Of a DNA stretch of 64,000 bases, positions 9,012 to 20,560 are shown piece by piece (within the stretch, counting starts at the first letter, position 1; each line of letters starts with the position of its first letter). This stretch comes from Takifugu bimaculatus (taxonomy: Eukaryota; Chordata; Actinopteri; Tetraodontiformes; Tetraodontidae): positions 2,856,827 through 2,920,826 of the forward strand of contig CP034990.1 in assembly GCA_004026145.2 (NCBI GenBank), given 5' to 3'. Below the pieces are notes generated by a model. The model was not told where the DNA came from. It did not search any database and saw only the letters and a list, made by a program, of their open reading frames with translations. The position numbers and the translations under genes are program-made.

Positions 9012-9972
9012 TAGAGCATGTCTGAATTAAGTGTGTATATGTGTGTGTGTGTGCGTATATACATGTGTGTGTGTATATACAGTATATGTATATTTGTGTG
9101 TATATGTGTCTGTGTATATATGTATATGTGTGTGTATGTATGTGTGTGTGTCTGTATATGTGTGTGTGTATTTATGTGTGTGAGTGTGTCTGTGTGTGTG
9201 TGTATATGTATATATGTGTGTGTGTATATATATATGTATATGTGTGTGTATATACTGTATGTACATGTGTGTATATGTGTGTGTATATGTATATGTGTGT
9301 GTATATGTATATGTGTGTATATGTGTGTGTGTATATGTATGTGTGTGTATAGGTGTGTATATATATGTATATGTGTGTCTATGTGTGTGTATATATGTAT
9401 ATGTGTGTATATGTGTGTGTGTATATGTGTGTATACGTGTGTGTGTATATGTATGTGTGTGTTTATAAGTGTGTATATGTGTGTATATGTGTGTGTATAT
9501 TTATGAGTGTGTTTGTGTGTCTGTGTATATATTTATATGTGTGTGTATATATGTATATGTGTGTATATGTGTATGTGTGTATATGTGTGTATGTGTATGT
9601 GTGTATATGTGTGTATGTGTGTGTATATACTGTATATACGTGTGTGTGTATATGTGTGTGTGTGTGCGTATATACATGTGTGTGTGTATATACTGTATAT
9701 ACGTGTGTGTGTATATGTGTGTGTGTATATATACGTGTGTGTGTATATGTGTGTGTATATATACGTGTGTGTGTGTATATACGTGTGTGTGTGTGTATAT
9801 GTGTGTGTATATATATATACATGTATATGTGTGTATATGTATGTGTATATGTATATACATGTGTGTGTGTATATATACGTGTGTGTGTATATGTATATAC
9901 ATGTGTGTGTGTATATATACGTGTGTGTATATGTATATACATGTGTGTGTGTGTATATACGTGCGTGTGTGA
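9012..9972. repeat. 960-bp TG/TA-rich imperfect microsatellite
   Basis: Nearly pure alternating purine-pyrimidine DNA made of (TG)n runs punctuated by TATA, TATG and TATATACA words, with a few TACGTG and CTGTATA variants. Long periodic blocks such as TGTGTGTATATACGTG recur in the second half (9620-9960). Open frames in all six directions across it (up to 298 codons) are by-products of the absence of stop codons in the motif. Confidence 0.95.
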
Positions 9973-10150
9973 GGCCCTCCCTCTCCTCCTGTCTCCAGTC
10001 CTCAGCAGCCACGCTTCCTTTTCCATTGTAATTTCCTTAATTAACGTGATTTTATTCCCTCTCACAGCTGCCAGCAGCTCCGTTCCATCCGCCTGCTTCA
10101 GGGGGCGGAGCCACACTGGGGCTGCTTCCTATGGAGCACACAATACTTTT
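9973..10150. other. Unique DNA between microsatellite and AT-rich block
   Basis: Pyrimidine-rich unique DNA with no recognised feature. Confidence 0.4.
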
Positions 10151-10640
10151 TTCTTCTCCCAGCTGAGTTTGTTGTGTGTTTTGAATTTATTAATCATTGA
10201 TTTTAATGTGCCGCCTCTTGACGGTGGCGGCTTCTCCTGCACTCATTAATTCCCGTTTCCTCGTCTTGCAAAACGCCATTTAAGAACAATACGAGGTCGG
10301 CTGGTGCTTCCTCTGACCTATAAATGAACGATGTCAAAGTGACAAAATGTGCTCCCATTTATTCTCCTCCTGGCTGACTTTATTGTCTTTTTTCATTTAA
10401 TAGAGCATATAGAAATGTGCTTATTTTAAGCCTGTTGAAAGGATGTGTAAATACAGTTGGCTCACCTTTAATATTGCGCTCGGAGGTTGTGAGACGCAAT
10501 AATGTGTCTTTTGTTGGGCATGTTTCCTCCAGTGCACCTGCTTTGCATAAAGCATCTGCCAGCAACACTCTCAAAGGAACTTGGGGTCTTAAGTTGAGGA
10601 TAAATGTGCCTTGCCAACAACAATAGGTAGTCTGTGTTTA
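10150..10640. promoter_or_regulatory. Candidate conserved non-coding block
   Basis: AT-rich low-repeat DNA with TTTATTAATCATTGATTTTA near 10185 and a CTTTGCATAAA word near 10541. It has no coding signal, is flanked by repeats, and has the base composition and word content often seen in vertebrate developmental enhancers. This is judged by eye; conservation is untested. Confidence 0.25.
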
Positions 10641-11108
10641 TCCTTTGAGGTCTTAAACAACTATGTGTACAAAGATTTTCCTCCTGTGAATGTGTGCAAA
10701 TAGAAAAAAAAGGAGATTATATCTTAAATTAAGCATATGGTGCTGGAATCTGAATGGTGCTGGGATTTGAATGTATTTATGGAAGTATAGTCTTTTTTTA
10801 TTTATGGAGGAGAGCGGAATTGTGCGTTCGTTTAAATGACTGACTGGTCGGTGTGTTTGAAAAGATAAAAGCTTGCTCTCATAATCCTTATTGACACTCT
10901 GGGATGCGTAAAGGCGGCTATTGCTGTCTGAGTCCTGCCCCACGGAAAGGGCCTCATCCCTATTCACACAGGGTTGTTTAAAGCTAAAGATTTCCTGACA
11001 GATTGTTCTCAACAGACTGATTAGCACATGTTGTGAGAGCGGCAACCACCCAAACTGGCTTCATGTGCATTTTACTGGTGCCTGTGTTTGTACGTAGCAC
11101 AGCTGCGT

Positions 11109-11111
<3 letters not shown>
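10640..11111. other. Unique DNA, no gene seen
   Basis: Moderately AT-rich; the only open frames are short with no recognised homology. Confidence 0.4.

Positions 11112-11149
<38 letters not shown>
11112..11149. repeat. (TG)n microsatellite
   Basis: About 18 uninterrupted TG units. Confidence 0.95.
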
Positions 11150-11152
<3 letters not shown>

Positions 11153-11935
11153 AACCCCAGAGTAAGTTCAGACTGCTGATTACACACTTCCAAACACATT
11201 TCTGCTGTAATTAAACCCCCCCAAAAACAAACATCCACGCTGATGACCTGCTGGTGTTCAGCACTCTGCTAGCATGTCCCAGAGCTTTAGCAAAGAAGCC
11301 AAAACGCTGCTGACAGCGTTCACCTGCAGGTTTCATGTGATGCACCTGTGAGGAACAGAGACCACGAGGTGGGGGGGAGGGGTGGGCACTCGTGAGCCCA
11401 GCCAGAGGGTGGAGGGATGGAGGTGCTGCCTCTGGAGCGTCCCTTCTCCATCAGGATCTGGGTTGGGTTTAGGCTCTTGATTTAATCGGGTATATCAAAC
11501 AGAGATGAGAGGAACGTCCTAAAGTGTCCTAATGTCCACACAAGAGAGGCTGAAGGGAAATGTCGCTGTGCAATGTAGCGTTTATATTGGCCATGAGCTT
11601 AAATTCAAGCTTAAATTCATTCTTTCTACAGATATATTACTGTTATTTTATTGGGAGATTGTAACTTCTTTAACAAGGTCACAATCCCTGCGTTTTGACG
11701 CTAACGGCTACACGCTACTATCATGCTACGCGACTGTATATGATCACAAAACGCTTTTTACGCTCTGTTAAAAATGTGAGACGTCCTTAATTAGACCATG
11801 TGAGGAACAGAAAGCCTTGGAGACGGCCTCTCGGTGCACCGGTGGATCCCCGGAGCCTCTTGGCCTCAGTCCGACACTAGCCTCCTCTTTCTTCTGCCCG
11901 GCCTCGACAGGGAGAGAGAAGAGAGCCATCGATCA
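11150..11935. other. Unique DNA, no gene seen
   Basis: Contains a short G-rich stretch near 11371-11385 and otherwise ordinary unique sequence. I see no feature I can name. Confidence 0.4.
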
Positions 11936-12300
11936 GGGTGATCGTTGGCTTCTGCTCCACCCCCTGCCTCCTGCCTTGCATTGTTTTTTATCTCATCTCT
12001 CAACCCTGTTGCCATGGTACTGAAGATGGCAATTCAACCCTTGTGCTTAATGATCTTTTGGATGATAGCCTTCTTGTCAGGCATTCATGCCCTGTTCTGT
12101 TGAAATGCTCGACAGAGAGGAATGAGCTGCTAGTATTGCTGCTGCTGGAGGGGAGGGGAGGGGGCCTTTTTGACCATTTTGTTCTAAGCCTAACCGCTAG
12201 TGAACGTGGCGTTATGGGTTATTTACCAAACAAGCTCCTCTGTTTCTTCTCCCTGTCCTGCTCAACCAATAGATAGAGAATCAAAAAAAGCCTTTTTGTG
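11936..12300. promoter_or_regulatory. Candidate conserved non-coding block with RFX-like word
   Basis: Low-repeat, non-coding DNA with GTTGCCATGGTAC at 12008-12020, which shares the GTTGCCATGG half of the RFX X-box consensus. Homeobox-like TTAATGAT lies nearby (12047-12054). Two overlapping short open frames (11938-12276 is 112 codons) show no known homology. Confidence 0.28.
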
Positions 12301-12840
12301 TTCATTTCTTTATGATTTTGCAGCATCGCTCTGAAAGCCGTCCCTCTCGTTGGGCAGCGTCCTGCTGGCTGAGGGGTTACTGGTATAAAGAGCTGCCATT
12401 GATCCCAGCAACAGAACGCTTCGTGTCATCGCGAGGGCCGAAAATCTTCATTTGGAAACTGGAACACACAGAAAAGGGTCGAGTGTTCAACTGGTATTCG
12501 TGAAATCATGGTGTCGACCCACAATGGGGGCTGGACCCCCCCTCTAATGAAGCCAGAGGTGGCGTCTGAGGCCATTACCACTCCACAAGTGGACGCGTCT
12601 CGCTCTTACACTTTATTTAGCTCATGTGCATGTAAAGGCTGCGCACGAGCACGTGCACGTTATGAGCCTTATGAAGCAGTTGCCAACTCTCTGACAAAAA
12701 AAGGCTAACTTGTGAAAAATAACTATATGTTATGCAAATGCAGTTACACATATTCATATACAACTTTAGGCCTCCTCTCTTATGAATGTAAAGACCTCCA
12801 TACATTGATGGCAAATTCATTTCCTGGGAAAGAACCAGTG
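12300..12840. other. Unique DNA, no gene seen
   Basis: Contains a small CACGTGCACG palindromic cluster near 12645-12660 (GCACGAGCACGTGCACGT). No coding evidence. Confidence 0.4.
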
Positions 12841-12841
12841 G

Positions 12842-13350
12842 CATAGGATAATATAGGATGATATAGGATGTCGTAGGACAATATAGGATGTCCTGGGACA
12901 ATATAGGACAATATAGGATGTCCTGGGACAATATAGGATGTCATAGGACAATATAGGATAATATAGGATGTCTTAGGACAATATAGGATATTATAGGTTG
13001 TCCTGGGACAATATAGGATGTTGTAGGACAATATAGGATGTCATAGGACAATATAGGATAATATAGGATGTCCTGGGACAGTATAGGACAATATAGGATG
13101 TCGTAGAACAATATAGGATAATATAGGATGTCGTAGGACAATATAGGACAATATAGGATGTCGTAGGACAATATAGGATAATATAGGATGTCCTGGGACA
13201 ATATAGGACAATATAGGATGTCGTAGGACAATGTAGGATAATATAGGATGTTGTAGGACAATATAGGATATCATAGGATATAGTAGGACATTGTAGGATA
13301 TTATAGGATATCGTAGGATATTATAGGATATCGTAGGATATTATAGGATA
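12842..13350. repeat. ATAGGAT-based minisatellite (10-11-bp subunits)
   Basis: Made of ATATAGGATGTCCTGGGACA and ATATAGGATAATATAGGATG modules. The basic step is about 10 bp (AATATAGGAT / GTCGTAGGAC), assembled into roughly 31- and 62-bp higher-order units. Tyr-Ile-Leu-Pro-rich open frames on the minus strand are repeat artefacts. Confidence 0.92.
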
Positions 13351-13481
13351 GGGTGAGAGGTAAATCTTTGACAACCTGGATACCTGAGAATCTACACAGA
13401 CATGTCACATCTGTAAAGTCAGCAGATGTTCTCAGTCCTCTTCCCTTTGGTTTAGAGACTTTTTCATGTCTATCTGAGGGA

Positions 13482-13499
13482 CCCCCCCCCCCCCCCCCC
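13482..13499. repeat. Poly-C run (18 C)
   Basis: Eighteen consecutive C on the plus strand. Length may be uncertain in the assembly. Confidence 0.95.
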
Positions 13500-13798
13500 G
13501 ATATTTCTATACTGTTTGCTGGTTCACTCTATACTGTGAGTTAGTAGTCAATAGTGGTAATTTGGTGACAGATCATCAGTCATCAGCTGTTGGGAGTGAA
13601 TGCTGGTTCCCTGCCCACCAACGTTGGACAAAGCCTTCTTTGTTGGCAGACTCCTTCCCACTGGCCCAAACACCTGTCCAACCTGTGCACTATCAGCCTC
13701 TGAGGACGATGTGAACAGAAAAACAAGTCATTTAGGTTTGGTTGAGCCTGTAAATTACCCGAGTTTTTATCGACGACCCCATTCAGCCTCCAGTGTGA

Positions 13799-13889
13799 AG
13801 GAGGACCCACAGACCCACAGACCCAAAGAACCACAGACCCACAGACCCAAAGACCCAGAGACCAAGAGACCCAGAGACCCACAGACCCT
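13799..13889. repeat. Short (AGACCCAC)n-like tandem repeat
   Basis: Imperfect 7-8-bp units: AGACCCAC, AGACCCAA, AGACCAAG. About 11-12 copies. Confidence 0.85.
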
Positions 13890-15364
13890 ATTTGAGCGCT
13901 GATGCTCAAGATTGTTGCACTATTCCCTCAGTGTGAGACCCAACATTGGAAAAACCCTTTTTCTAACCTTGATCAGAGAGCTTCTGTTCTACAACATCAC
14001 AGTTTCCTTCTGCTGCTGAGATCTGCTTCAACTCTCCCCACATAGCTTAGACCTTCCGTTTTGATGTTACCCAAGTTGAGGCTTATTTTATTTGGAGCCC
14101 AAACTCACAAGCATCGTTGCCTTGGAGGCCTTTACCAACTGCACAGCTGTGACATCCTTAGACCCTCCACCTGGATCAGGAAAAACTTAACACCCTTTTA
14201 GGGACAAAGAAGAAGCATGAAGAAGAGCCACAGATGAGGGACCCTGTCTCCCTGGGCTGGACAGATGTGCAGTAGATGCCACATGTCCAGAGAACATCAA
14301 CATGAACATCACTTATATACTGTATATATGTATACAGTGTATAGAAACAACCTCCATGGCCCAGGTGCATCTTCAGATGTTCCCATACGGAGATCTTTCA
14401 GGCCTTGATGGACCAAATCCAGGATCAGCAAGACTAGAGAAAGAACAGCCAGGCCCCAGCTGTGACATGAGCATTTATGTGTCATGAATATATATTTTGG
14501 GTCTGTGTTACAGAAGCACCAGGACAGCAGAACAGAACCTTTCTGTGGTCACCCCAATTACGAGCCTCATCCAAAAGTACGGTTTGAAACACTGACACTA
14601 TGAAACAGCATTATGAAACAGATGGAATCCTCCTCTCCCTTAGAGGAGAACACAATGAAAATAGAAACACACTCTTGGTTTTATCGGCTTTTATCCCCGT
14701 TTGAGCCAAAGAATCAGTGTCTTTATCTCTCCTGCACTTCCTGTAATGCGATTGCATGAATGCTTCCTGTGTGTCATAAATAAGGTATTGAATTGTCCAA
14801 TTAAATTAAACTGAAAGATCTGGGATAAAATAAAAAAAGATCTGAAAGACAATAGGGTGTACTCACACCTTTTCTCCCTCATTTTTTGACAGCAGGAATT
14901 GCTTTAAATTAGCAGTGAAATGGTCCAGCTCAGCAGATCTGCCCCCCTTAACCTGCCCTCCTTTCCCTTTTATCAGCTCCATATTCCCCCTCAGCACAGT
15001 CAGATTCATGTCGGTGGAACATGAATGTAAGAAAAACACGAATTCCTCACCAGGTGACGTCTGCCGGGTAAAGTTTATAATGATCAAATAAACACCTGAA
15101 TTCACACCTCCAGCTAGATGAACTGGAAGTGTCCCAGTTAGCTGACGACTTGATTGGATGTTGTTGATTGGCACCACTGGAGCCTTCACACACTGATGGA
15201 TGAAAACACTGATCTGGCAGTGGTCTGTGTGTCACGGAGATAAAGACGGCAGGAAATCTGACATTTTATTGTAATTATTTGATGTTTTACTTACTTGTGT
15301 GAGTTGATATCTGTGGATATAAGTGAATGTGAGACTACCATCAGATTTGCTCCATTTGAAACTA
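13890..15364. other. Unique DNA, no gene seen
   Basis: The stretch 14180-14300 has the look of a dispersed repeat (GAAGAAGCATGAAGAAGAGC followed by a CAGATGTGCAGTAGATGCCA phrase) but I cannot name a family. A small palindromic ATATACTGTATATATGTATA lies near 14316. No coding evidence. Confidence 0.35.
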
Positions 15365-16925
15365 GAGCGTGAACTAGAACTCAATAAAGGCTCCAGGTGG
15401 AACTAGAGCTCTGTAAAGGCTCCAGGTGAAACTAGAGCTCAGTAAAAGATCCAGGTGAAACTAAAGCTGAGTAAAGGCTCCAGGTGGGACTAGAGCTCTG
15501 TAAAGGCTCCAGGTGGAACTAGAGCTCAGTAAAGGCTCCAGGTGAAACTAAAGCTGAGTAAAGGATCCAGGTGAAGCTAAAGCTGAGTAAAGGCTCCAGG
15601 TGGAACTAGAGCTCTGTCAAGGCTCCAGGTGGAACTAGAGCACAGTAAAGGCTCCAGGTGGAAGTAGAGCACAGTAAAGGCTCCAGGTGGAAGTAGAGCT
15701 CAGTCAAGGCTCCAGGTGGAACCAGAGCTCAGTCAAGGCTCCAGGTGGAACAAGAGCTCAATAAAGGCTCCAGGTGGAACAAGAGCTCAATAAAGGCTCC
15801 AGGTGGAACTAGAGCTCTGTAAAGGCTCCAGGTGGGACTAGAGCTCAGTAAAGGCTCCGGGTGGAACTAGAGCTCAGTAAAGGCTCCGGGTGGAACTAGA
15901 GCTCAGTAAAGGCTCCAGGTGGAACTAGAGCTCAGTAAAGGCTCCAGGTGAAACTAGAGCTCAGTCAAGGCTCCAGGTGGAACAAGAGCTCAATAAAGGC
16001 TCCAGGTGGAACTAGAGCTCAGTCAAGGCTCCAGGTGGAACAAGAGGTCAATAAAGGCTCCAGGTGGGACTAGAGCTCTGTCAAGGCTCCAGGTGCGACT
16101 AGAGCTCTGTAAAGGCTCCAGGTGGAACTAGAGCTCTGTCAAGGCTCCAGGTGGAACTAGAGCTCAGTCAAGGCTCCAGGTGGAACTAGAGCTCAGTCAA
16201 GGCTCCAGGTGGAACTAGAGCTCAGTCAAGGCTCCAGGTGGAATTAGAGCTCAGTAAAGGCTCCACGTGCAACTAGAGCTCAATAAAGGCTCCAGGTGGG
16301 ACTAGAGCTCTGTAAAGGCTCCAGGTGGGACTAGAGCTTTGTAAAGGCTCCAGGTGGAACTAGAGCTCTGTCAAGGCTCCAGGTGGAACTAGAGCTCAGT
16401 CAAGGCTCCAGGTGGAACAAGAGCTCAATAAAGGCTCCAGGTGGGACTAGAGCTCAGTAAAGGCTCCAGGTGGAACTAGAGCTCAGTCAAGGCTCCAGGT
16501 GGAATTAGAGCTCAGTAAAGGCTCCGCGTGCAACTAGAGCTCAATAAAGGCTCCAGGTGGGACTAGAGCTCTGTAAAGGCTCCAGGTGGGACTAGAGCTC
16601 TGTAAAGGCTCCAGGTGGGACTAGAGCTCTGTAAAGGCTCCAGATGGGACTAGAGCTCTGTAAAGGCTCCAGGTAAGACTAGAGCTTAGTAAAGGCTCCA
16701 GGTGGGACTAGAGCTCAATAAAGGCTCCAGGTGGAATTAGAGCTCAGTAACAGCTCTAGGTGAAACTAGAGCTCAGTAAAAGATCCAGGTGGGACTAGAG
16801 CTATGTAAAGGCTCCAGGTGGAGGTAGAGCTCAGTAAAGGCTCCAGGTGGGACTAGAGCTCTGTAAAGGCTCCAGGTGGGACTAGAGCTCAGTAAAGGTT
16901 CCAGGTGGGACTAGAGCTCAGTCAA
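15365..16925. repeat. 29-bp minisatellite, more than 50 copies, each with an E-box
   Basis: Unit: GGCTCCAGGTGGAACTAG + AGCTCAGTAAA. Variation is concentrated at a few positions: GGAAC/GGGAC/GAAAC, CTCAGT/CTCTGT/CTCAAT, AAAGG/CAAGG. Nearly every unit contains CAGGTG, an E-box, and AGAGCTC. It ends abruptly at GTCAAGGCATCAAC (about 16925), next to an enhancer-like block. Confidence 0.95.
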
Positions 16926-17465
16926 GGCATCAACACATCATTCTTTGATTGTGGCTGATGACAAAACAGGAAAAAAACCCAAATCTGTCGATTTGCCACA
17001 AAAACGCGTGAATGTAGGTTAAATGTTTCACAAAAGTCGCTTCGGTGCTTCGTGGTTGTCATTCCTGCTTTAGCACAAAAGCGGGGCATTATGGGGATTC
17101 TTTCCCTTCGAGTGGCAACTGTCAGGGAATATTTTGGTGTGCGTGGAAAAAAAAAAGAGATGCCTTGAATACACATGCGATTAATAATTAAGCATATGCT
17201 TTATTCCCCTTTGAAAGTTATTATGCAAAATTAATATTTCATACAGTTACAGGCTGTACATGACAACTGTGCTAAGACAAAGGATAGTAGCAGAACAAAG
17301 TCTGACAAGTCTGCCTGGGCTTGCTCTAAAATCACTGGCCTTCATCTTGTATTTAGTATTCAGCAGACGCCATCAAATGAATTTCTATTTTTGTTCGCTT
17401 TCCTATTTATGTTTTTTTCCCCCCTCCCTGTGTGAAAAGCGAAAATGTTCTGATTCAAATTGATA
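16926..17465. promoter_or_regulatory. Candidate enhancer-like conserved non-coding block
   Basis: Dense developmental transcription-factor words. Palindromic AGCATATGCT with E-box CATATG (17191-17200) is preceded by TTAATAATTA. There is a TCF/LEF-like CTTTGAA (17209-17215), a POU/octamer-like ATGCAAAA abutting TTAATA (17223-17236), and SOX/TCF-like ACAAAGG (17277-17283) and AACAAAG (17294-17300). No coding potential and no tandem repeats. The composition contrasts sharply with the minisatellite that ends at its left border. Confidence 0.4.
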
Positions 17466-18930
17466 AAAAGCTCTCTGGTTTTTACACTGGCTGATATCGA
17501 ATGAGTCCAATAAACGGTGGGACTGAGACACGTCCTCGTCCTGTCAACGATCGCCGTGGGAGGGGGGACGGTCCATATCTGAGATTATGGTTTCCTTTTT
17601 GTGGGTGGAAGAGGTTCTGCTCGGTTGTGGTTGGATGTGGTAATCGAGATTTATACTAATGAAGGATTTCCTGTATGAATGCCCCCCACCCCCCTTATAT
17701 ATCCATTAACAGGTTCACTCTCAGGGCCCCCAACAGGAGGCTTTTACTGCAGCTCGGTCGGCCAGACGGGGGTGAGTGGAAGCCAATGTCTTCCTTCCTT
17801 GGGTGTCACGTGGGTTTTTGGTGGGAAATCCACAGGCTAAATCCTCACCTAAATAAGGAGGGAGAGAACCTGCCCAGCTCTGACCCTTCTGGTGACGAGG
17901 TCATTCCAGTCCACCGGTGTCTGTTTCAGAACCTTCTGGAGGCTGGCTGAGACATGATTCCTTTATAAAGGCCTGTATTATCCCTCCTAAGGGTGAGTGT
18001 CGTGTCTTTTCCTAAACACAGCGTTACAGGTGTTGAGCTCTAAAGGTATTAAGGGCAACTGGGCCAAGGTGTGATCTCCGCTGTCAGCGTGAATGAGGCT
18101 TAAACTCGCGGTAGCTTAGGTGGTTACCTAGCTGTCTTTACACATCTGAGTCTTGTTTTAGGGATTTCCGAGTGGCCGTCTGCTCACGTGTCCTGGAGTA
18201 GCTTTTCAATCTGCCATAAAAACCTTTGTGTTGCTCTATTTTTAAGCTCTTCTCGCCACAGTAGCGTCTGGCCGCGGACGTCTCCACAGCCGCCTGACCT
18301 CACGCCGAGCGGGGCTGTTTGAAGTGAAGGAAAGCACGGATCAGGGCTACAGCAGGAGCCTCCTCGGTAACTTTGCGCAGCTCCTTAGTGGTGACATTTC
18401 TTTTTCCCTTCTCATTTAGATCCTCTCTCTCTTGTACCTCCTCCTCTGTTGTGATATGCCAATTATCCACTTCATTTGAGCCAAGGCACTAATGGTTGAG
18501 ACCAGCCTCTTGGGGTGTTTGTGGGTGGTTGGGGTTGCGGGAGGGGGGGGGGGATGATAGGTAGCAGTAATTGTAAATGGTGTAATGAGTGTGCGGTGGT
18601 CACAATGTAGCACTCCACCATTACAGGTGACCCACGTCTGCTTACCTCCTCCCTCTAACATCACACCAACACGTGAGACCCCCCCCCCATTCTCTCTCCT
18701 TCAGGGTTCAGCTGTTCCAGAGTATAATATTAGCACCACAGACCATTACTTGCAAGTACTTTGGCATTTACTTGTTCGGTGTCATTATGCAGGTGCCCCT
18801 CTCACCTCCTGCTTATGTTCTCACCTCACCTGACGTTCATCTCCTTCCTGAGACACCAGATGATCTGGCCAAGTCTTGACTGTTTGGAGTGTTTGTATTA
18901 AAGTATCTTGCTCATAGAGGAAGACACAAC
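17466..18930. other. Unique DNA with short homopolymers, no gene seen
   Basis: Includes short runs of G near 18541-18553 and C near 18680-18688, and pyrimidine-rich stretches. Short open frames lack homology. Confidence 0.4.
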
Positions 18931-18989
18931 ACAACACAACAGTCATGGACACCACAGTGAGATATCTCCATCTCAGACCAAGGAGGAGC

Positions 18990-19095
18990 TGTTTCGGGCT
19001 TCAGTGTCTTGCTCAAGGACGCTCTGACATGTCGTCTGCAGGTGTCTGGGATTGAACCCACAACCTCTGTGCTACTGGAGTGACCACGCGGCCGC
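18990..19095 (-). mobile_element. tRNA-derived SINE-like relic
   Basis: On the minus strand GGTTGTGGGTTCAATCCC (19048-19065) carries an RNA polymerase III B-box (GGTTCAATCC). About 30 bp on lies TCCTTGAGCAAGACACTGAA (19001-19020), a phrase shared with the conserved part of widespread fish SINEs (V-SINE type). The A-box side near 19085-19095 is degenerate. A complete head and a 3' tail are not visible, so this is a fragment. It is not a functional tRNA gene, because no cloverleaf can be folded around the B-box. Confidence 0.55.
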
Positions 19096-19109
19096 CCGAG
19101 CGTCATTTC

Positions 19110-20560
19110 CTTGAAAGCTGCTGAGGATGTTTAGTCACACAGGAAACGATCCCGACCCAAATGTGAATGCTGCAGGAAGATCAATGAGTCCCAGGTAATG
19201 AGGCGAGTGCAGGTCACCGCGTTGATTAACACCAGGAACAGGAACCCACAAGGATGGAAAAGCAACCGGCATCTGGAGAATGACCCAGGAAGAAGAGCAC
19301 GTTGAGAGGAAGAGCACAGAAGAGCCCACCATCCAGCAGAAGATGCTGGGGTTTAAATAAAAGCCCTGTTCCATTTTCAGTGTTGGAGGCGAGCGACATG
19401 CCAGAATACTTAATGTCTCATTACCTTCCATCACAACATCTATCAGCTCCTTCCACAACCATCTCACACCACGTCTCCAGCAACACCCAGAACTCCGGAT
19501 GCCCTTCTAACCCACATCAGCACCGTTAAACACGATACGATGGTTATTTTTAGGACGGCACGAGAAGAGAGAACCACTGCTGAGGCTGACGAAGTCACGC
19601 GGGAGAGTCAGGTGGTCGCAATAATCATCGTAGAAAACGACGTTAAAGGTGAGGCGACCCCACCGTGACGTTGAGCGTTAGCAGCTTCAGAAGGTCTTAT
19701 TCTAAAGAGGGATTTCTGGTTGGTTGTGTCTCTGCTCCAGGAGAAACAATGTCAGGTCTGAGTGGAGGAACCGAAGAAAAACCTCCCCAAACCACATTGG
19801 ACACGCAAATACTGGTGACATTATTATGATGCTGGTTTCCTTCAGCTTAGTCAGGGTGGGAGGAATTACCAACGGCTCCAAACACCCGTTAATTCTGGCA
19901 AGGAACAGGCTTACGTTGGAAAGCCGAGGATGACGAGGACATTCACCTCTCAGCACGCCAGTGACCCAACGCATTTACATCCAAATCAACAATAGCATGG
20001 CTCCGCCACAAGAAGATTAAAGTTTTTGAAACGGCCCAGCCGGAGCCCAGACATGAATCAGCCGAACATCTGCGGGCTGAACTGAAGAGGGCTGTGCACA
20101 GGAGATGCCCTCGCAGTCGCCCCTGCTTTTGAAAAGAGGAGTGTGCGACTATTACCCAGTCGGGATGTTCCGCTCTAATGAATACACACACCCCAAAAGG
20201 CTGCACTAAAAATGAAAAGGTGCCTCAAAGAGAAGCAATAGCTCGAGGCTGTTCAAGATACCCGAGCTTTTTATTTAATGGTATTTTAGGGTTTTTATTT
20301 CTCCTTACAGAATATTTCACACGACGCAATTTTACGCCGGGTTAAATTTGCTGATCTTAAAAACCACAAAAGGTGGGATTTGATAGAGAGGTAGGACCCG
20401 TCTCCGCCCAGCAGGGGGCGGTATTAACACTTGTTTCTCAGCTGGGGTCTTTCGGCTCGAGGCAGAAATGCCAGCACCGCCTATAGAGACAGGGGGAAGA
20501 GGGATGGGGTCTGAACAAAGCAACAAGCTAACAATATCAGACACGTCCTCTTAACGGAAA
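19110..20560. other. Unique DNA, no gene seen
   Basis: No homology-bearing frame. Minus-strand 19135-19467 is open for 110 codons but has no recognisable domain and overlaps an equally uninformative plus-strand frame. Confidence 0.35.

Noticed and set aside
9018..10249. Large Cys/Val/Tyr- or His/Thr-rich proteins on both strands
   Set aside because: They are translations of TG/TA-rich microsatellite DNA.
15365..16925. CRISPR-like or gene-family repeat of 29 bp
   Set aside because: Head-to-tail tandem units with no spacers and no long open frame: a minisatellite.
19048..19065. tRNA gene (B-box-like GGTTCAATCC on the minus strand)
   Set aside because: No acceptor stem, anticodon arm or proper A-box can be placed around it; it fits a SINE relic.
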